Below are positions 25,562 through 37,481 of a DNA stretch of 64,000 nucleotides, piece after piece (positions within the stretch are counted from its first letter, which is position 1; every line of letters begins with the position of its first letter). Origin of the DNA: Amblyomma americanum (Eukaryota; Arthropoda; Arachnida; Ixodida; Ixodidae). The DNA lies in assembly GCF_052857255.1 (NCBI RefSeq), contig NC_135502.1, positions 158,322,099 to 158,386,098 of the forward strand. Reading direction: 5' to 3'. A program made the position numbers and the translations under genes. Under the pieces are notes generated by a model that worked only from the letters and a program-made list of their open reading frames with translations, searched no databases and was not told the DNA's origin.

Positions 25562-28500
25562 GTTCTTTACCTTCCTGTTATAGGAACTGCTTAGAGAAAC
25601 TCCACGTTGGAGAAACTCCCTTTTGAGAAAATCCATGCTTGAGAAGCTTCCTATTAGAGAAACTCCATGTTGCAGAAGCTCGCTGTTGGAGAAACTCCAT
25701 GGTGGAGAAAGTCCTGGTTGGATAAACTCCTTGTTGGTGAAACTCCAGTTGGAGAAACTCCCTGTTTGAGAAAATTTATCCTGTAGAAACTCCCTCTTGG
25801 AGAAATTTCTTGTACGAGACACTTCATGTTTGAGAAAATCCCTGTTGAAGAAACTCTCCATTGGAGAAACTCGTTGTTGGAGAGACTCCATGTTTGAGAA
25901 ACTCTATGGTGGAGAAAGTCTATGTTGCAAAAACTCCCTGTTGAGAAACTCCTTCCTGGAGAAACTTCCAGTTGGAGAAACACCCTGTTGAAGCTCTTTG
26001 TCGGAGAAAATTTATGTTCGAGAAGCTCTCTTTTGGAGAAACTTGCTATTGAGAAACTCTCTTTGGACAAACTACCTGTTTAAGAAGCTCTTGGTTGGAG
26101 AAGCCCCATTTTGGAGAAATTATCTGTTGGAGAAACTTCAAGTTGGAAAAACTCTATGTTGAAGAAACTTTAAGTCGGATAAACTTCATATTGGAGAAAC
26201 TCCCTGTTAGGGACACAATGTTTCAGAAAATCCATGTTTCAGAAGCTCCCTGCTGGAGAAAATTCCTTTTGGAGAAACTCTCAGTTGGACAAACTCCCTG
26301 TTGGGCAATCTCCCTTCTTTAGAAACTCTCTGTTGGAGAAACTCCATGTTAATGAATTTCTGTTAGAGAAACTCACTGTTAGAGAAACTCCCTGATGGAG
26401 AACCTCTCTGTTGCAGAAACATCATTTGGAGCAAATGCTTGAAGGAGAAACTCCATGTTGGAGAAACTCCCTCTTAGGGACACTGTATGTTTTAGAAACT
26501 GCCAGTCGAAGAAATTTCCTGTTGAGAAACACCATGCTGCAGGAAATTCATGTTGGAGAAACTCCCTGTTAGGGACACTATGTTTTAGAAACTGCCAGTC
26601 GAATAAATTTTCTGTTGAGAAACTCCATGATGGAGGAACTCCATGTTGGGGAAACTCTATGTTGCATAAAATCCACATTGACGGAACTTTCTGTTGGAGA
26701 AACTCTATTAGAGGAAGTCTCTGTTTCAGAAACTCTATGTTGGAGGAAATGTCTCTTGGAGAAACTCTGTTAAAGAAAATTCCTGTTGGATGAACTTCAT
26801 GTTGGAGAAAATCCCTGGTGTTAAACTCCTGGTTGGAGGAACTCCATGTTGAAGACACTCACTGTTGCATAAATTTTATGTTGCAGAAACTCCATGTTCG
26901 AGAAACTCCATGTTCGGAGAAACGCTGTTTGCGAAACTACGTTGCAGAAACTCCATGATGAAGAAACTGCCTGTTAGAGATTTTCCATGTTAGAGTAGCT
27001 CCTTCTTAAAGAAAATTCATGTTGGAGCAAATCCTTGTTGGAGAAACTCCATGTTGCAGAAATTCCCTGTTAGGGAAATTTTTTGTTTGAGAAACTCTAT
27101 GCCGAAAAATATCCATGCTGGAGGAACTGCCAGTTGGAGAATCTCTCTTTTGGAGAATCCCCCTGCAGGAGAAACTCCTTGTCAATGAAACTCAATAGTG
27201 GAGAAATTCCCCGTTAGAGAAACTTCCTGTTACAAAACTTCTGTGTTGGAAAAACCCCTTTTGGAGCAAATCCTCTATATTAGAGAAAATCTCTGTTAAG
27301 GACCGTCAATGTCGAAGAAACTAGCTTTTGAGAAACTTCATTCTGGAGAAACTCCATGTTGGATAACCTAAAAGTTGGAGAAACTTCATGTTGGAGAACT
27401 CAATGTTGGATAAATTATGTTGTAGAAACTCCCTGTTTAGAAACGCAAAGCTTGAGAAAATCCATGTTAGAGGAATAACCTGTTCGTGAAACTACATTGG
27501 AAAAACAGTTCGAAGAACTCCATGTTAGAGAAACTCTCCGTTGAGGAACTGTATGTTGGAGAACTGGAGATTGGCGAAACTCTCTGTTGGAGAAACTCTT
27601 GGTTGGAGAAACTCTCTGTTAGAGCATCTCCCTGTTTGATAAACTTATGTTGAAGAAAATCCCTGTTGGATAAAATTAATGTTGGAGAAAATCTCTGTAG
27701 GAGAAACTCAGTGTTGTACATACTCCCAGTTGGAGGTACTCCATGTTGAAGAATCTCACTGTTGGATAAATTCATGTTGGAGAAACTTCCTGTTGGAGAA
27801 ACTCCATGTTTAGAGACAGTCCATCTTGAAGAAGCTCCTTGTTGGAGAAACTGTATTTTGGAGAAACTCCCTGTTGGAGAAACTCCCTGCTGGATGAATT
27901 TCAAGTTTGAGAAACTCACTGTTGAAGAAATTCTGCTGAAAAACTCCACACTGGATAAACTCTATGTTGGCGAAACTCCATGCTGGAGAAGCTCTATGTT
28001 GGAGAATCTCCCTGTTATAGAAATTTCCTGTTAGAGAATCACCTTATTGGAGAAACACCCTGTTGGACAAACTTCATATTCGAAACATTCTACGTTGGAG
28101 AATCTCTCTGTTCGAGAAAGTCCTTATTGGAGAAACTCACTGTTGAACAAACTTCCTGTTGGAGAATATCCTGGTTGGAGAAACTCTATTAAGTAGAAAC
28201 TATATTTTGGAGAATCTCTCTGTTGGAAAACTTCATGTTGGAGAAACCCTGTTGGAGATACTTCATGTTAGTTAGAGAAACTCCCTGTTGGAGAAACTCC
28301 ATGCTGGATAAACTCCACGTTGGAGGATCTCTGTTTGAGAGGCTCCATGTTGGAGACACTTAATGCTGGAGAGAATCTGCATTGCACAACCCCTCTGTTG
28401 GAGAAACTCCCTTTCGGTGAAACTTTCTGTTGAGAAACTCTTTTTGGATAAGCTCCCTGTTGAAGCTCCCTGTCGGAGAAACTTCATTGAGAAACTTCAT

Positions 28501-29561
28501 GTTGGAGAATCTTTCTATTTGAGAACCTCCACTTTGGAAAAAGTCCCTGTTGGAGAAAGTCTGTTGCAGAAACTCCCTGCTGGAGAAAATTCCTGTTGGA
28601 GAGACACCCTCTTGGTGCAAAATTATGCTCGTGAAACTCTATGTTGCAGAAGCTCCCTGTTGGAGATTCTCCCTGTTGGAGAAATACCCTTTTGAAGGTC
28701 CCTTTCGCTGAAACTTATTGTTGAAGAAACTCTGGTTTGGAGAAACTCTCTGTTGGAGAAACACAATTTTGAAGAAAGTTCATGTTCCAGAAACTCTTCA
28801 TTACAGAAACCCCCTGTTGGTGAAACTCCCTGTTGGATAAAGTTCATGTTAGAGAAACTCCGGGTTGGAGAAACTCTCTGTTGGAGAAACTCCATTTTGG
28901 AGAAAATTCGTGTTGGAAAAACTCCTTGTGGCAGAAACTCTAGGTAGGAGAAACTCTATGGTGAAAAACTCGGAGTAGGTGAAATTCTCTGTTGGAGACA
29001 CACCCTCTTCGAGAAAATGTATGTTGGAGAAACTTCCTCTTGGAGAAATTCTATGTTGGAGAAACTCTTCGTTGGAGAAACTTCGTTCAGTAGGAAGTCG
29101 ATGTTCGAGATGCTCTCTGTTAGAGAAACTTCATGTTGGAGAACCTCTATGTTGCAGAAACTTCCTATTAGAGAAACTTCCTGTTGGTGAAAAGCCTTGG
29201 AGAAACTCCTGTTCCAGAAACTCTATGTTAGAGAAACTCTATTATAGAGAAACTCTCTGTTGGAAAAACTCCATTCTGGATAAACTCAATGCTAGTGAAA
29301 TTGTATATTAGAGAATCTTCCTGTTGGAGAAACACCCTGTTGGAGGAATTTTATGTTTGATAAACTCCATGTTGAATAAACTCCTTGTTGGATATACTCC
29401 CTTGATGGACACTCCCTGATGGAGAAACACCCTGTTAGAGAATCTTTTTATTGGAAAAATTCCATGTTGGAGAAAATTCCCGTTGAGAAACTCCATGTTA
29501 GAAAAACTGCATGTTGTAAAAATTCCTATGTCGTACAAGCTCCCTGTTGGAGAAACTCCCT
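25562..29561 (+). repeat. HOR copy H8 (type A)
   Basis: Full-length HOR, 4,000 bp. The CTGCCAGTCG pair is at 26499 and 26592. The type-A junction CTCTATGCCGAAAAATATCC is near 27098, with no CTGAAGTA. GTTAGTTAGAG is near 28268 and GTAGGAAGTC at 29090. It is the middle unit of super-repeat copy 1 and is nearly identical to H11, 11,920 bp downstream. Its TTGTACGAGACAC and AGAAGCCCCATTTTGG variants distinguish its first kilobase from H6, H7 and H9. Confidence 0.9.
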
Positions 29562-32500
29562 GTTCTTTACCTTCCTGTTAGAGAAACTTCTTAAAGAAAC
29601 TCCACGTTGGAGAAACTCCCTTTTGAGAAAATGCATGCTTGAGAAGCTTCCTATTAGAGAAACTCCATGTTGCAGAAACTCCATGGTGGAGAAATTCCTG
29701 GTTGGCTAAAATCCTTGTTGGTTAAACTCCAGTTGAAGAAACTCCCTGTTTGAGAAAATTTATCCTGTAGAAACTCCCTGTTGGAGAAATTTGTACGGGA
29801 CACTTCATGTTTGAGAAAATCCCTGTTGAAGAAACTCTGCATTGGAGAAACTCGTTGTTGGAGAGACTTCATGTTTGAGAAACTCTATGGTGGAGAAAGT
29901 CTATGTTGCAGAAACTCCCTGTTGAGAAACTCCCTCCAGGAGAAACTTCCAGTTGGAGAAACACCCTGTTGAAGCTCTTTGTCGGAGAAAATTTATGTTC
30001 GAGAAGCTCTCTTTTTTTAGAAACTTGCTGTTTGAGGAACTCTCTTTGGACAAACTTCCTGATTAAGAAGCTCTTGGTTGGAGAAACCACATTTTGGAGA
30101 AATTCTTTGTTGGAGAAACTTCATGTTGGAAAAACTTTATGTTGAAGAAATTTTAAGTCGGATTAACTTCATATTGGAGAAACTCCCTGTTAGGGACACC
30201 ATGTTTTAGAAAGTCCATGTTTCAGAAGCTCCCTGCTGGAGAAAATTCCTTTTGGAGAAACTCTCATTTGGACAAACTTCCTGTTGGGCAATCTCCCTTC
30301 TTTAGAAACTCTCCTTTGGAGAAACTCCATGTTAATGTATCTCTGTTTGAGAAACTCACTGTAAGAGAAACTCCCTGATGGAGAACCTCTCTGTTGCAGA
30401 AACATCATTTGGAGCAAATCCTTGAAGGAGAAACGAGAAACTCCGTGTTGGAGAAACTCCCCGTTAGGGACACTGTATGTTTTAGAAACTGCCAGTCGAA
30501 GAAATTTCCTGTTGAGAAACTCCATGCTGGAAGAACTCCATGTTGGAGAAACTCCCTGTTAGGGACACAATGTTTTAGAAACTGCCAGTCGAATAAATTT
30601 TCTGTTGAGAAACTCCATGCTCGAGGAACTCCATGTTGGAGAAACAATATGTTCCATAAAATCTATATTGACGGACTCTCTGTTGGAGAAATTTTTTATA
30701 GGAGGAAGTCTCTGTTGCAGAAACTCTATGTTGGAGGAATTGTCTCTTGGAGAAACTCTGTTAAAGAAAATTCCTGTTGGATGAACTTCATGTTGGAGAA
30801 AATCCCTGGTGCTAAACTCCCTGTTGGAGGAACTCCATGTTGAAGACACTCACTGTTGCATAAATTTCATGTTGCAGAAACTCAGTGTTCGAGAAACTCC
30901 ATGTTTGGAGAAACGCTGTTTGCGAAACTACGTTGCAAAAACTCCATAATGAAGAAACTGCCTGTTAGAGATTTTTCATGTTAGAGTAGCTCCCTCTTGA
31001 AGAAAATCCATGTTGGAGCAAATCCTTGTTGAAGAAACTCATGTTGGAGAAATTCCCTGTTAGGGAAAATTTTTGTTTGAGAAACTCTCTGAAGTAACTA
31101 AGTTTATAAACTCCATGCCGAACAAAACTCATGCTGGAGAAACTGCATGTTGGAGAATCTCTCTTTTGGAGAAACTCCCTGCAGGAGAAACTCCTTGTCA
31201 ATGAAACTCAATTGTGTAGAAATTCCCCGTTAGAGGAGCTCCCTGTTACATAACTTCTGTGTTCGAAAAACCCCTTTTGGAGCAAATCCTCTATATTAGA
31301 GAAAATCTCTGTTAGGGACAGTCAATGTCGAAGAAACTTGCTGTTGAGAAACTCTATTTTGGAGAAACTCCATGTTGGATAACCTAAAAGTTGGAGAAAC
31401 TTCATGTTGGAGAAATCAATGTTGGATAAATTATGTTGGAGAAACTCCCTATTTAGAAACGCAAAGCTTGAGAAAATCATTGTTAGAGGAATAACCTGTT
31501 CAAGAAACTACATTGCAAAAACAGTTCGAAAAACTCCATGTTAGAGAAACTCTCCGTTGAGAAACTCTATGTTGGAGAACTGGAGATTGGCGAAACTTTG
31601 TGTTGGAGAAACTCTTTGTTGGAGAAACTCCCTGTTAGAGCATCTCGCTGTTTGATAAACATATGTTGAAGAAAATCCCTGTTGGATAAAATTAATGTTG
31701 GAAAAAAACCCTGTTTGAGAAACGGAGTGTTGGACATACTCCCTGTTGGAGGTACTACATGTTGAAAAATCTCACTGTAGGATAAATTTCATGTTGGAGA
31801 AACTTCCTGTTGGAGAAACTCCATGTTTAGAAACAGTCCATCTTGAAGAAGCTCCTTGTTGGAGAAACTGTATTTTGGATAAACTCCCTGTTGGAGAAAC
31901 TCCCTGTTGGATGAATTTCAAGTTTGAGAAACTCACTGTTGAAGAAATTTGTTGAAAAACTCCACACTGGATAAACTCTATGCTGGTGAATCTCCATTGC
32001 TGGAGAAACTCTATGTTGGAGAGTCTCCCTGTGTTAGAAATTTCCTGTTAGAGATTCTCCTTATTGGAGAAACACCCTGTTGGGCAAACTTCATGTTGGA
32101 TAATTTCTACATTGGAGAAACTCTGTTGGAGATGGTCCTTATTGAAGAAACTCCCTGTTGAACAATGTTCCTGTTGGAGAATATCCTGGTTGGAGAAACT
32201 CTATTAAGAAGAAACTATATTTTGGAGAATCTCTCTGTTGGAAAACTTCATTTTGGAGAAACTCTGTTGGAGATACTCCATGTTAGAGAAACTCCCGGTT
32301 GGAGAAACTCCATGCTGGATAAACTACACGTTGGAGAATCTGTGTTTGTGAGGCTCCATGTTGCAGACACCTCATGCTGGAGAGAATCTGTATTGCACAA
32401 CCCCTCTGTTGGAGAATCTCCCTTTCGGAGAAACTTTCTGTTGAGAAACTCTTTGTTGGATAAACTCCCCGTTGAAGCTCCCTGTCGGAGAAACTTCATT

Positions 32501-33541
32501 GAGAAACTTCCTGTTGGAGAATCTTTCTATTAGAGGAACTCCGCTTTGGAAAAAGTCCCTGTTGGAGAAACTCTATGTTGCAGAAACTCCCTGCTGGAGA
32601 AAATTCCTGTTGCAGAAACACCCTCTCGGTGCAAAATTATGCTGGAGAAACTCTATGTTGCAGAAGCTCCCTGTTGGAGAATCTCCCTGTTGGAGAAATA
32701 CCCTGCTGAAGGTCCCTTTCGCCGAAACTTATTGTTGAAGAAACTGGTTTGGAGAAACTCTCTGTTGGAGAAACCCCGTTTTGAAGAAAGTTCATGTTCC
32801 AGAAACTCTTCATTGGAGAAACCCTCTGTAGGAGAAACTCCAATTTGGAGAAAATTCGTGTTGGAGAAACTCCGTGCGGCAGAAACTCCAGGTTGGAGAA
32901 ACTCTAAGGTGAAAAACACGGAGTAGGTGAAATTCTCGGTTGGAGACACACCCTCTTCGAGAAAATGTATGTTGGAGAAACTTCCTCTTGGAGAAATTTT
33001 ATGTTAGAGAAACTCTTCATTGGAGAAACTTCGTTCAGTAGGAAGTCGATGTTTGAGATGCTCTCTGTTAGAGAAACTTCATGATGGAGAACCTCTATAT
33101 TGCAGAAACTTCCTATTAGAGAAACTTCCTGTTGGTGAAAAGCCTTGGAGAAACTCCTGTTCCAGAAACTCTATGTTGGAGAAACTCTAATATGGAGAAA
33201 CTCTCTGTTGGAAAAACTCCATTCTGGATAAACTCCATGCTAGTGAAATTGTATATTAGAGAATCTTCCTGTTGGAGAAACAACCTGTTGGACAAACTCC
33301 ATATTGGAGAAACTCCCTGTTGGAGTAATTTTATATTTGATAAACTCCATGTTGAATAAACTCCTTGTTGGATATACTCCCTTGATGGACACACCCTGTT
33401 GGAGAAACACCCTGTTAGAGAATCTTTCTATTAGAAAAATTCCATGTTGGAGAAAATTCCCGTTGAGAAACTCCATGTTAGAAAAACTGCATGTTGTAAA
33501 AATTCCTATGTTGTACAAGCTCCCTGTTGGAGAAACTCCCT
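29562..33541 (+). repeat. HOR copy H9 (type B)
   Basis: Full-length HOR, 3,980 bp. The CTGCCAGTCG pair is at 30489 and 30582, the type-B marker at 31089 and GTAGGAAGTC at 33038. It is nearly identical to H12 at +11,920 bp. It contains one monomer (CATTCTGGATAAACTC) near 33219 that H6, H7, H10 and H12 lack. Confidence 0.9.
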
Positions 33542-36500
33542 GTTCTTTAACTTCCTGTTATAGGAACTGCTTAGAGAAACTCCACGTTGGAGAAACTCCC
33601 TTTTGAGAAAATCCATGCTTGAGAAGCTTCCTATTAGAGAAACTCCATGTTCCAGAAGCTCGCTGTTGGAGAAACTCCATGGTGGAGAAAGTCCTGGTTG
33701 GATAAACTCCTTGTTGGTGAAACTCCAGTTGGAGAAACTCCCTGTTTGAGAAAATTTATCCTGTAGAAACTCCCTCTTGGAGAAATTTCTTGTACGAGAC
33801 ACTTCATGTTTGAGAAAATCCCTGTTGAAGAAACTCTCCATTGCAGAAACTCGTTGTTGGAGAGACTCCATATTTGAGAAACTCTATGGTGGAGAAAGTC
33901 TATGTTGCAAAAACTCCCTGTTGAGAAACTCCTTCCTGGAGAAACTTCCAGTTGGAGAAACACCCTGTTGAAGCTCTTTGTCGGAGAAAATTTATGTTCG
34001 AGAAGCTCTCTTTTGGAGAAACTTGCTGTTTGAGGAATTCTCTTTGGACAAACTTCCTAATTAAGAAGCTCTTGGTTGGAGAAGCCCCATTTTGGAGAAA
34101 TTCTTTGTTGGAGAAACTTCATGTTGGAAAAACTCTATGTTGAAGAAACTTTAAGTCGGATAAACTTCATATTGGAGAAACTCCCTGTTAGGGACACAAT
34201 GTTTCAGAAAATCCATGTTTCAGAAGCTCCCTGCTGGAGAAAATTCCTTTTGGAGAAACTCTCAGTTGGACAAACTCCCTGTTGGGCAATCTCCCTTTTC
34301 AAGAAACTCTCCTTTGGAGAAACTCCATGTTAATGAATTTCTGTTGGAGAAACTCACTGTTAGAGAAACTCCCTGATGGAGAACCTCTCTGTTGCAGAAA
34401 CATCATTTGGAGCAAATGCTTGAAGGAGAAACTCCATGTTGGAGAAACTCCCTGTTAGGGACACTGTATGGTTTAGAAACTGCCAGTCGAAGAAATTTTC
34501 TGTTGAGAAACTCCATGCTGGAAGAACTCCATGTTGGAGAAACTCCCTGTTAGGGACACAATGTTTTAGAAACTGCCAGTCGAATAAATTTTCTGTTGAG
34601 AAACTCCATGCTCGAGGAACTCCATGTTGGGGAAACTCTATGTTGCATAAAATCCACATTGACGGAACTCTCTGTTGGAGAAACTCTATTAGAGGAAGTC
34701 TCTGTTGCAGAAACTCTATGTTGGAGGAAATGTCTCTTGGAGAAACTCTGTTAAAGAAAATTCCTGTTGGATGAACTTCATGTTGGAGAAAATCCCTGGT
34801 GTTAAACTCCTTGTTGGAGGAACTCCATGTTGAAGACACTCACTGTTGCATAAATTTCATGTTGCAGAAACTCCATGTTCGAGAAACTCCATGTTCGGAG
34901 AAACGCTGTTTGCGAAACTACGTTGCAGAAACTCCATGATTAAGAAACTGCCTGTTAGAGATTTTCCATGTTAGTGTAGCTCCGACTTGAAGAAAATCCA
35001 TTTTGGAGCAAATCCTTGTTGGAGAAACTCCATGTTGCAGAAATTCCCTGTTAGGGAAATTTTTTGTTTGAGAAACTCTCTGAAGTAACTAAGTTTATAA
35101 ACTCCATGCCGAACAAAACTCATGCTGGAGAAACTGCATGTTGGAGAATCTCTCTTTTGGAGAAACTCCCTGCAGGAGAAACTCCTTGTCAATGAAACTC
35201 AATTGTGTAGAAATTCCCCGTTAGAGGAGCTCCCTGTTACATAACTTCTGTGTTCGAAAAACCCCTTTTGGAGCAAATCCTCTATATTAGAGAAAATCTC
35301 TGTTAGGGACAGTCAATGTCGAAGAAACTTGCTGTTGAGAAACTCTATTTTGGAGAAACTCCATGTTGGATAACCTAAATGTTGGAGAAACTTCATGTTG
35401 GAGAAATCAATGTTGGATAAATTATGTTGGAGAAACTCCCTATTTAGAAACGCAAAGCTTGTTAAAATCATTGTTAGAGGAATAACCTGTTCAAGAAACT
35501 ACATTGCAAAAACAGTTCGAAAAACTCCATGTTAGAGAAACTCTCCGTTGAGAAACTCTATGTTGGAGAACTGGAGATTGGCGAAACTTTGTGTTGGAGA
35601 AACTCTTTGTTGGAGAAACTCCCTGTTAGAGCATCTCGCTGTTTGATAAACATATGTTGAAGAAAATCCTGTTGGATAAAATTAATGCTGGAAAAAAACC
35701 CTGTTGGAGAAACGGAGTGTTGGACATACTCCCTGTTGGAGGTACTACATGTTGAAAAATCTCACTGTAGGATAAATTTCATGTTGGAGAAACTTCCTGT
35801 TGGAGAAACTCCATGTTTAGAAACAGTCCATCTTGAAGAAGCTCCTTGTTGGAGAAACTGTATTTTGGAGAAACTCCCTGTTGGAGAAACTCCCTGTTGG
35901 ATGAATTTCAAGTTTGAGAAACTCGCTGTTGAAGAAATTTGTTGAAAAACTCCACACTGGAGAAACTCTATGTTGGAGAGTCTCCCTGTGTTAGAAATTT
36001 CCTGTTAGAGATTCTCCTTATTGGAGAAACACCCTGTTGGACAAACTTCATGTTGGATAATTTCTACATTGGAGAAACTCTGTTGGAGATGGTCTTATTG
36101 AAGAAACTCCCTGTTGAACAATGTTCCTGTTGGAGAATATCCTGGTTGGAGAAACTCTATTAAGAAGAAACTATATTTTGGAGAATCTCTCTGTTGGAAA
36201 ACTTCATTTTGGAGAAACTCTGTTGGAGATACTCCATGTTAGAGAAACTCCCTGTTGGAGAAACTCCATGCTGGATAAACTACACGTTGGAGAATCTCTG
36301 TTTGTGAGGCTCCATGTTGCAGACACCTCATGCTGGAGAGAATCTGTATTGCACAACCCCTCTGTTGGAGAATCTCCCTTTCGGAGAAACTTTCTGTTGA
36401 GAAACTCTTTGTTGGATAAACTCCCCGTTGAAGCTCCCTGTCGGAGAAACTTCATTGAGAAACTTCCTGTTGGAGAATCTTTCTATTAGAGGAACTCCGC

Positions 36501-37481
36501 TTTAGAAAAAGTCCCTGTTGGAGAAACTCTATGTTGCAGAAACTCCCTGCTGGAGAAAATTCCTGTTGGAGAAACACCCTCTCGGTGCAAAATTATGCTG
36601 GAGAAACTCTATGTTGCAGAAGCTCCCTGTTGGAGAATCTCCCTGTTGGAGAAATACCCTGCTGAAGGTCCCTTTCGCCGAAACTTATTGTTGAAGAAAC
36701 TGGTTTGGAGAAACTCTCTGTTGGAGAAACCCCGTTTTGAAGAAAGTTCATGTTCCAGAAACTCTTCATTGGAGAAACCCTCTGTAGGAGAAACTCCAAT
36801 TTGGAGAAAATTCGTGTTGGAGAAACTCCGTGCGGCAGAAACTCCAGGTTGGAGAAACTCTAAGGTGAAAAACACGGAGTAGGTGAAATTCTCGGTTGGA
36901 GACACACCCTCTTCGAGAAAATGTATGTTGGAGAAACTTCCTCTTGGAGAAATTCTATGTTGGAGAAACTCTTCGTTGGAGAAACTTCGTTCAGTAGGAA
37001 GTCAATGTTTGAGATGCTCTCTGTCAGAGAAACTTCATGATGGAGAACCTCTATATTGCAGAAACTTCCTATTAGAGAAACTTCCTGTTGGTGAAAAGCC
37101 TTGGAGAAACTCCTGTTCCAGAAACTCTATGTTGGAGAAACTCCATTATGGAGAAACTCTCTGTTGGAAAAACTCCATGCTAGTGAAATTGCATGTTAGA
37201 GAATCTTCCTGTTGGAGAAACAACCTGTTGGACAAACTCCATATTGGAGAAACTCCCTGTTGGAGGAATTTTATATTTGATAAACTCCATGTTGAATAAA
37301 CTCCTTGTTGGATATACTCCCTTGATGGACACACCCTGTTGGAGAAACACCCTGTTAGAGAATCTTTCTATTAGAAAAATTCCATGTTGGAGAAAATTCC
37401 CGTTGAGAAACTCCATGTTAGAAAAACTGCATGTTGTAAAAATTCCTATGTTGTACAAGCTCCCTGTTGGAGAAACTCCCT
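33542..37481 (+). repeat. HOR copy H10 (type B, mosaic first kilobase)
   Basis: Full-length HOR, 3,940 bp. The CTGCCAGTCG pair is at 34480 and 34573, the type-B marker at 35080 and GTAGGAAGTC at 36994. The first kilobase mixes variants of H8 and H9 types in short patches (see findings). The junction between super-repeat copies lies at 35039-35079. About 33 bp (two monomers) present in other B copies near 24018-24050 is missing near 35960. Confidence 0.87.

Larger units (their letters stand above)
17780..25739 (+). repeat. Tandem duplication of 3,980 bp (one HOR)
   Basis: Copy 1 is 17780-21759 and copy 2 is 21760-25739. The 56-bp block at 17780-17835 recurs at 21760-21815 and 25740-25795 and contains the breakpoints. 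Outside it the flanks differ: T at 17779 versus G at 21759, and G at 21816 versus C at 25796. No difference between the copies was found in any stretch I compared. It is either very recent or an assembly duplication. Confidence 0.92.
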
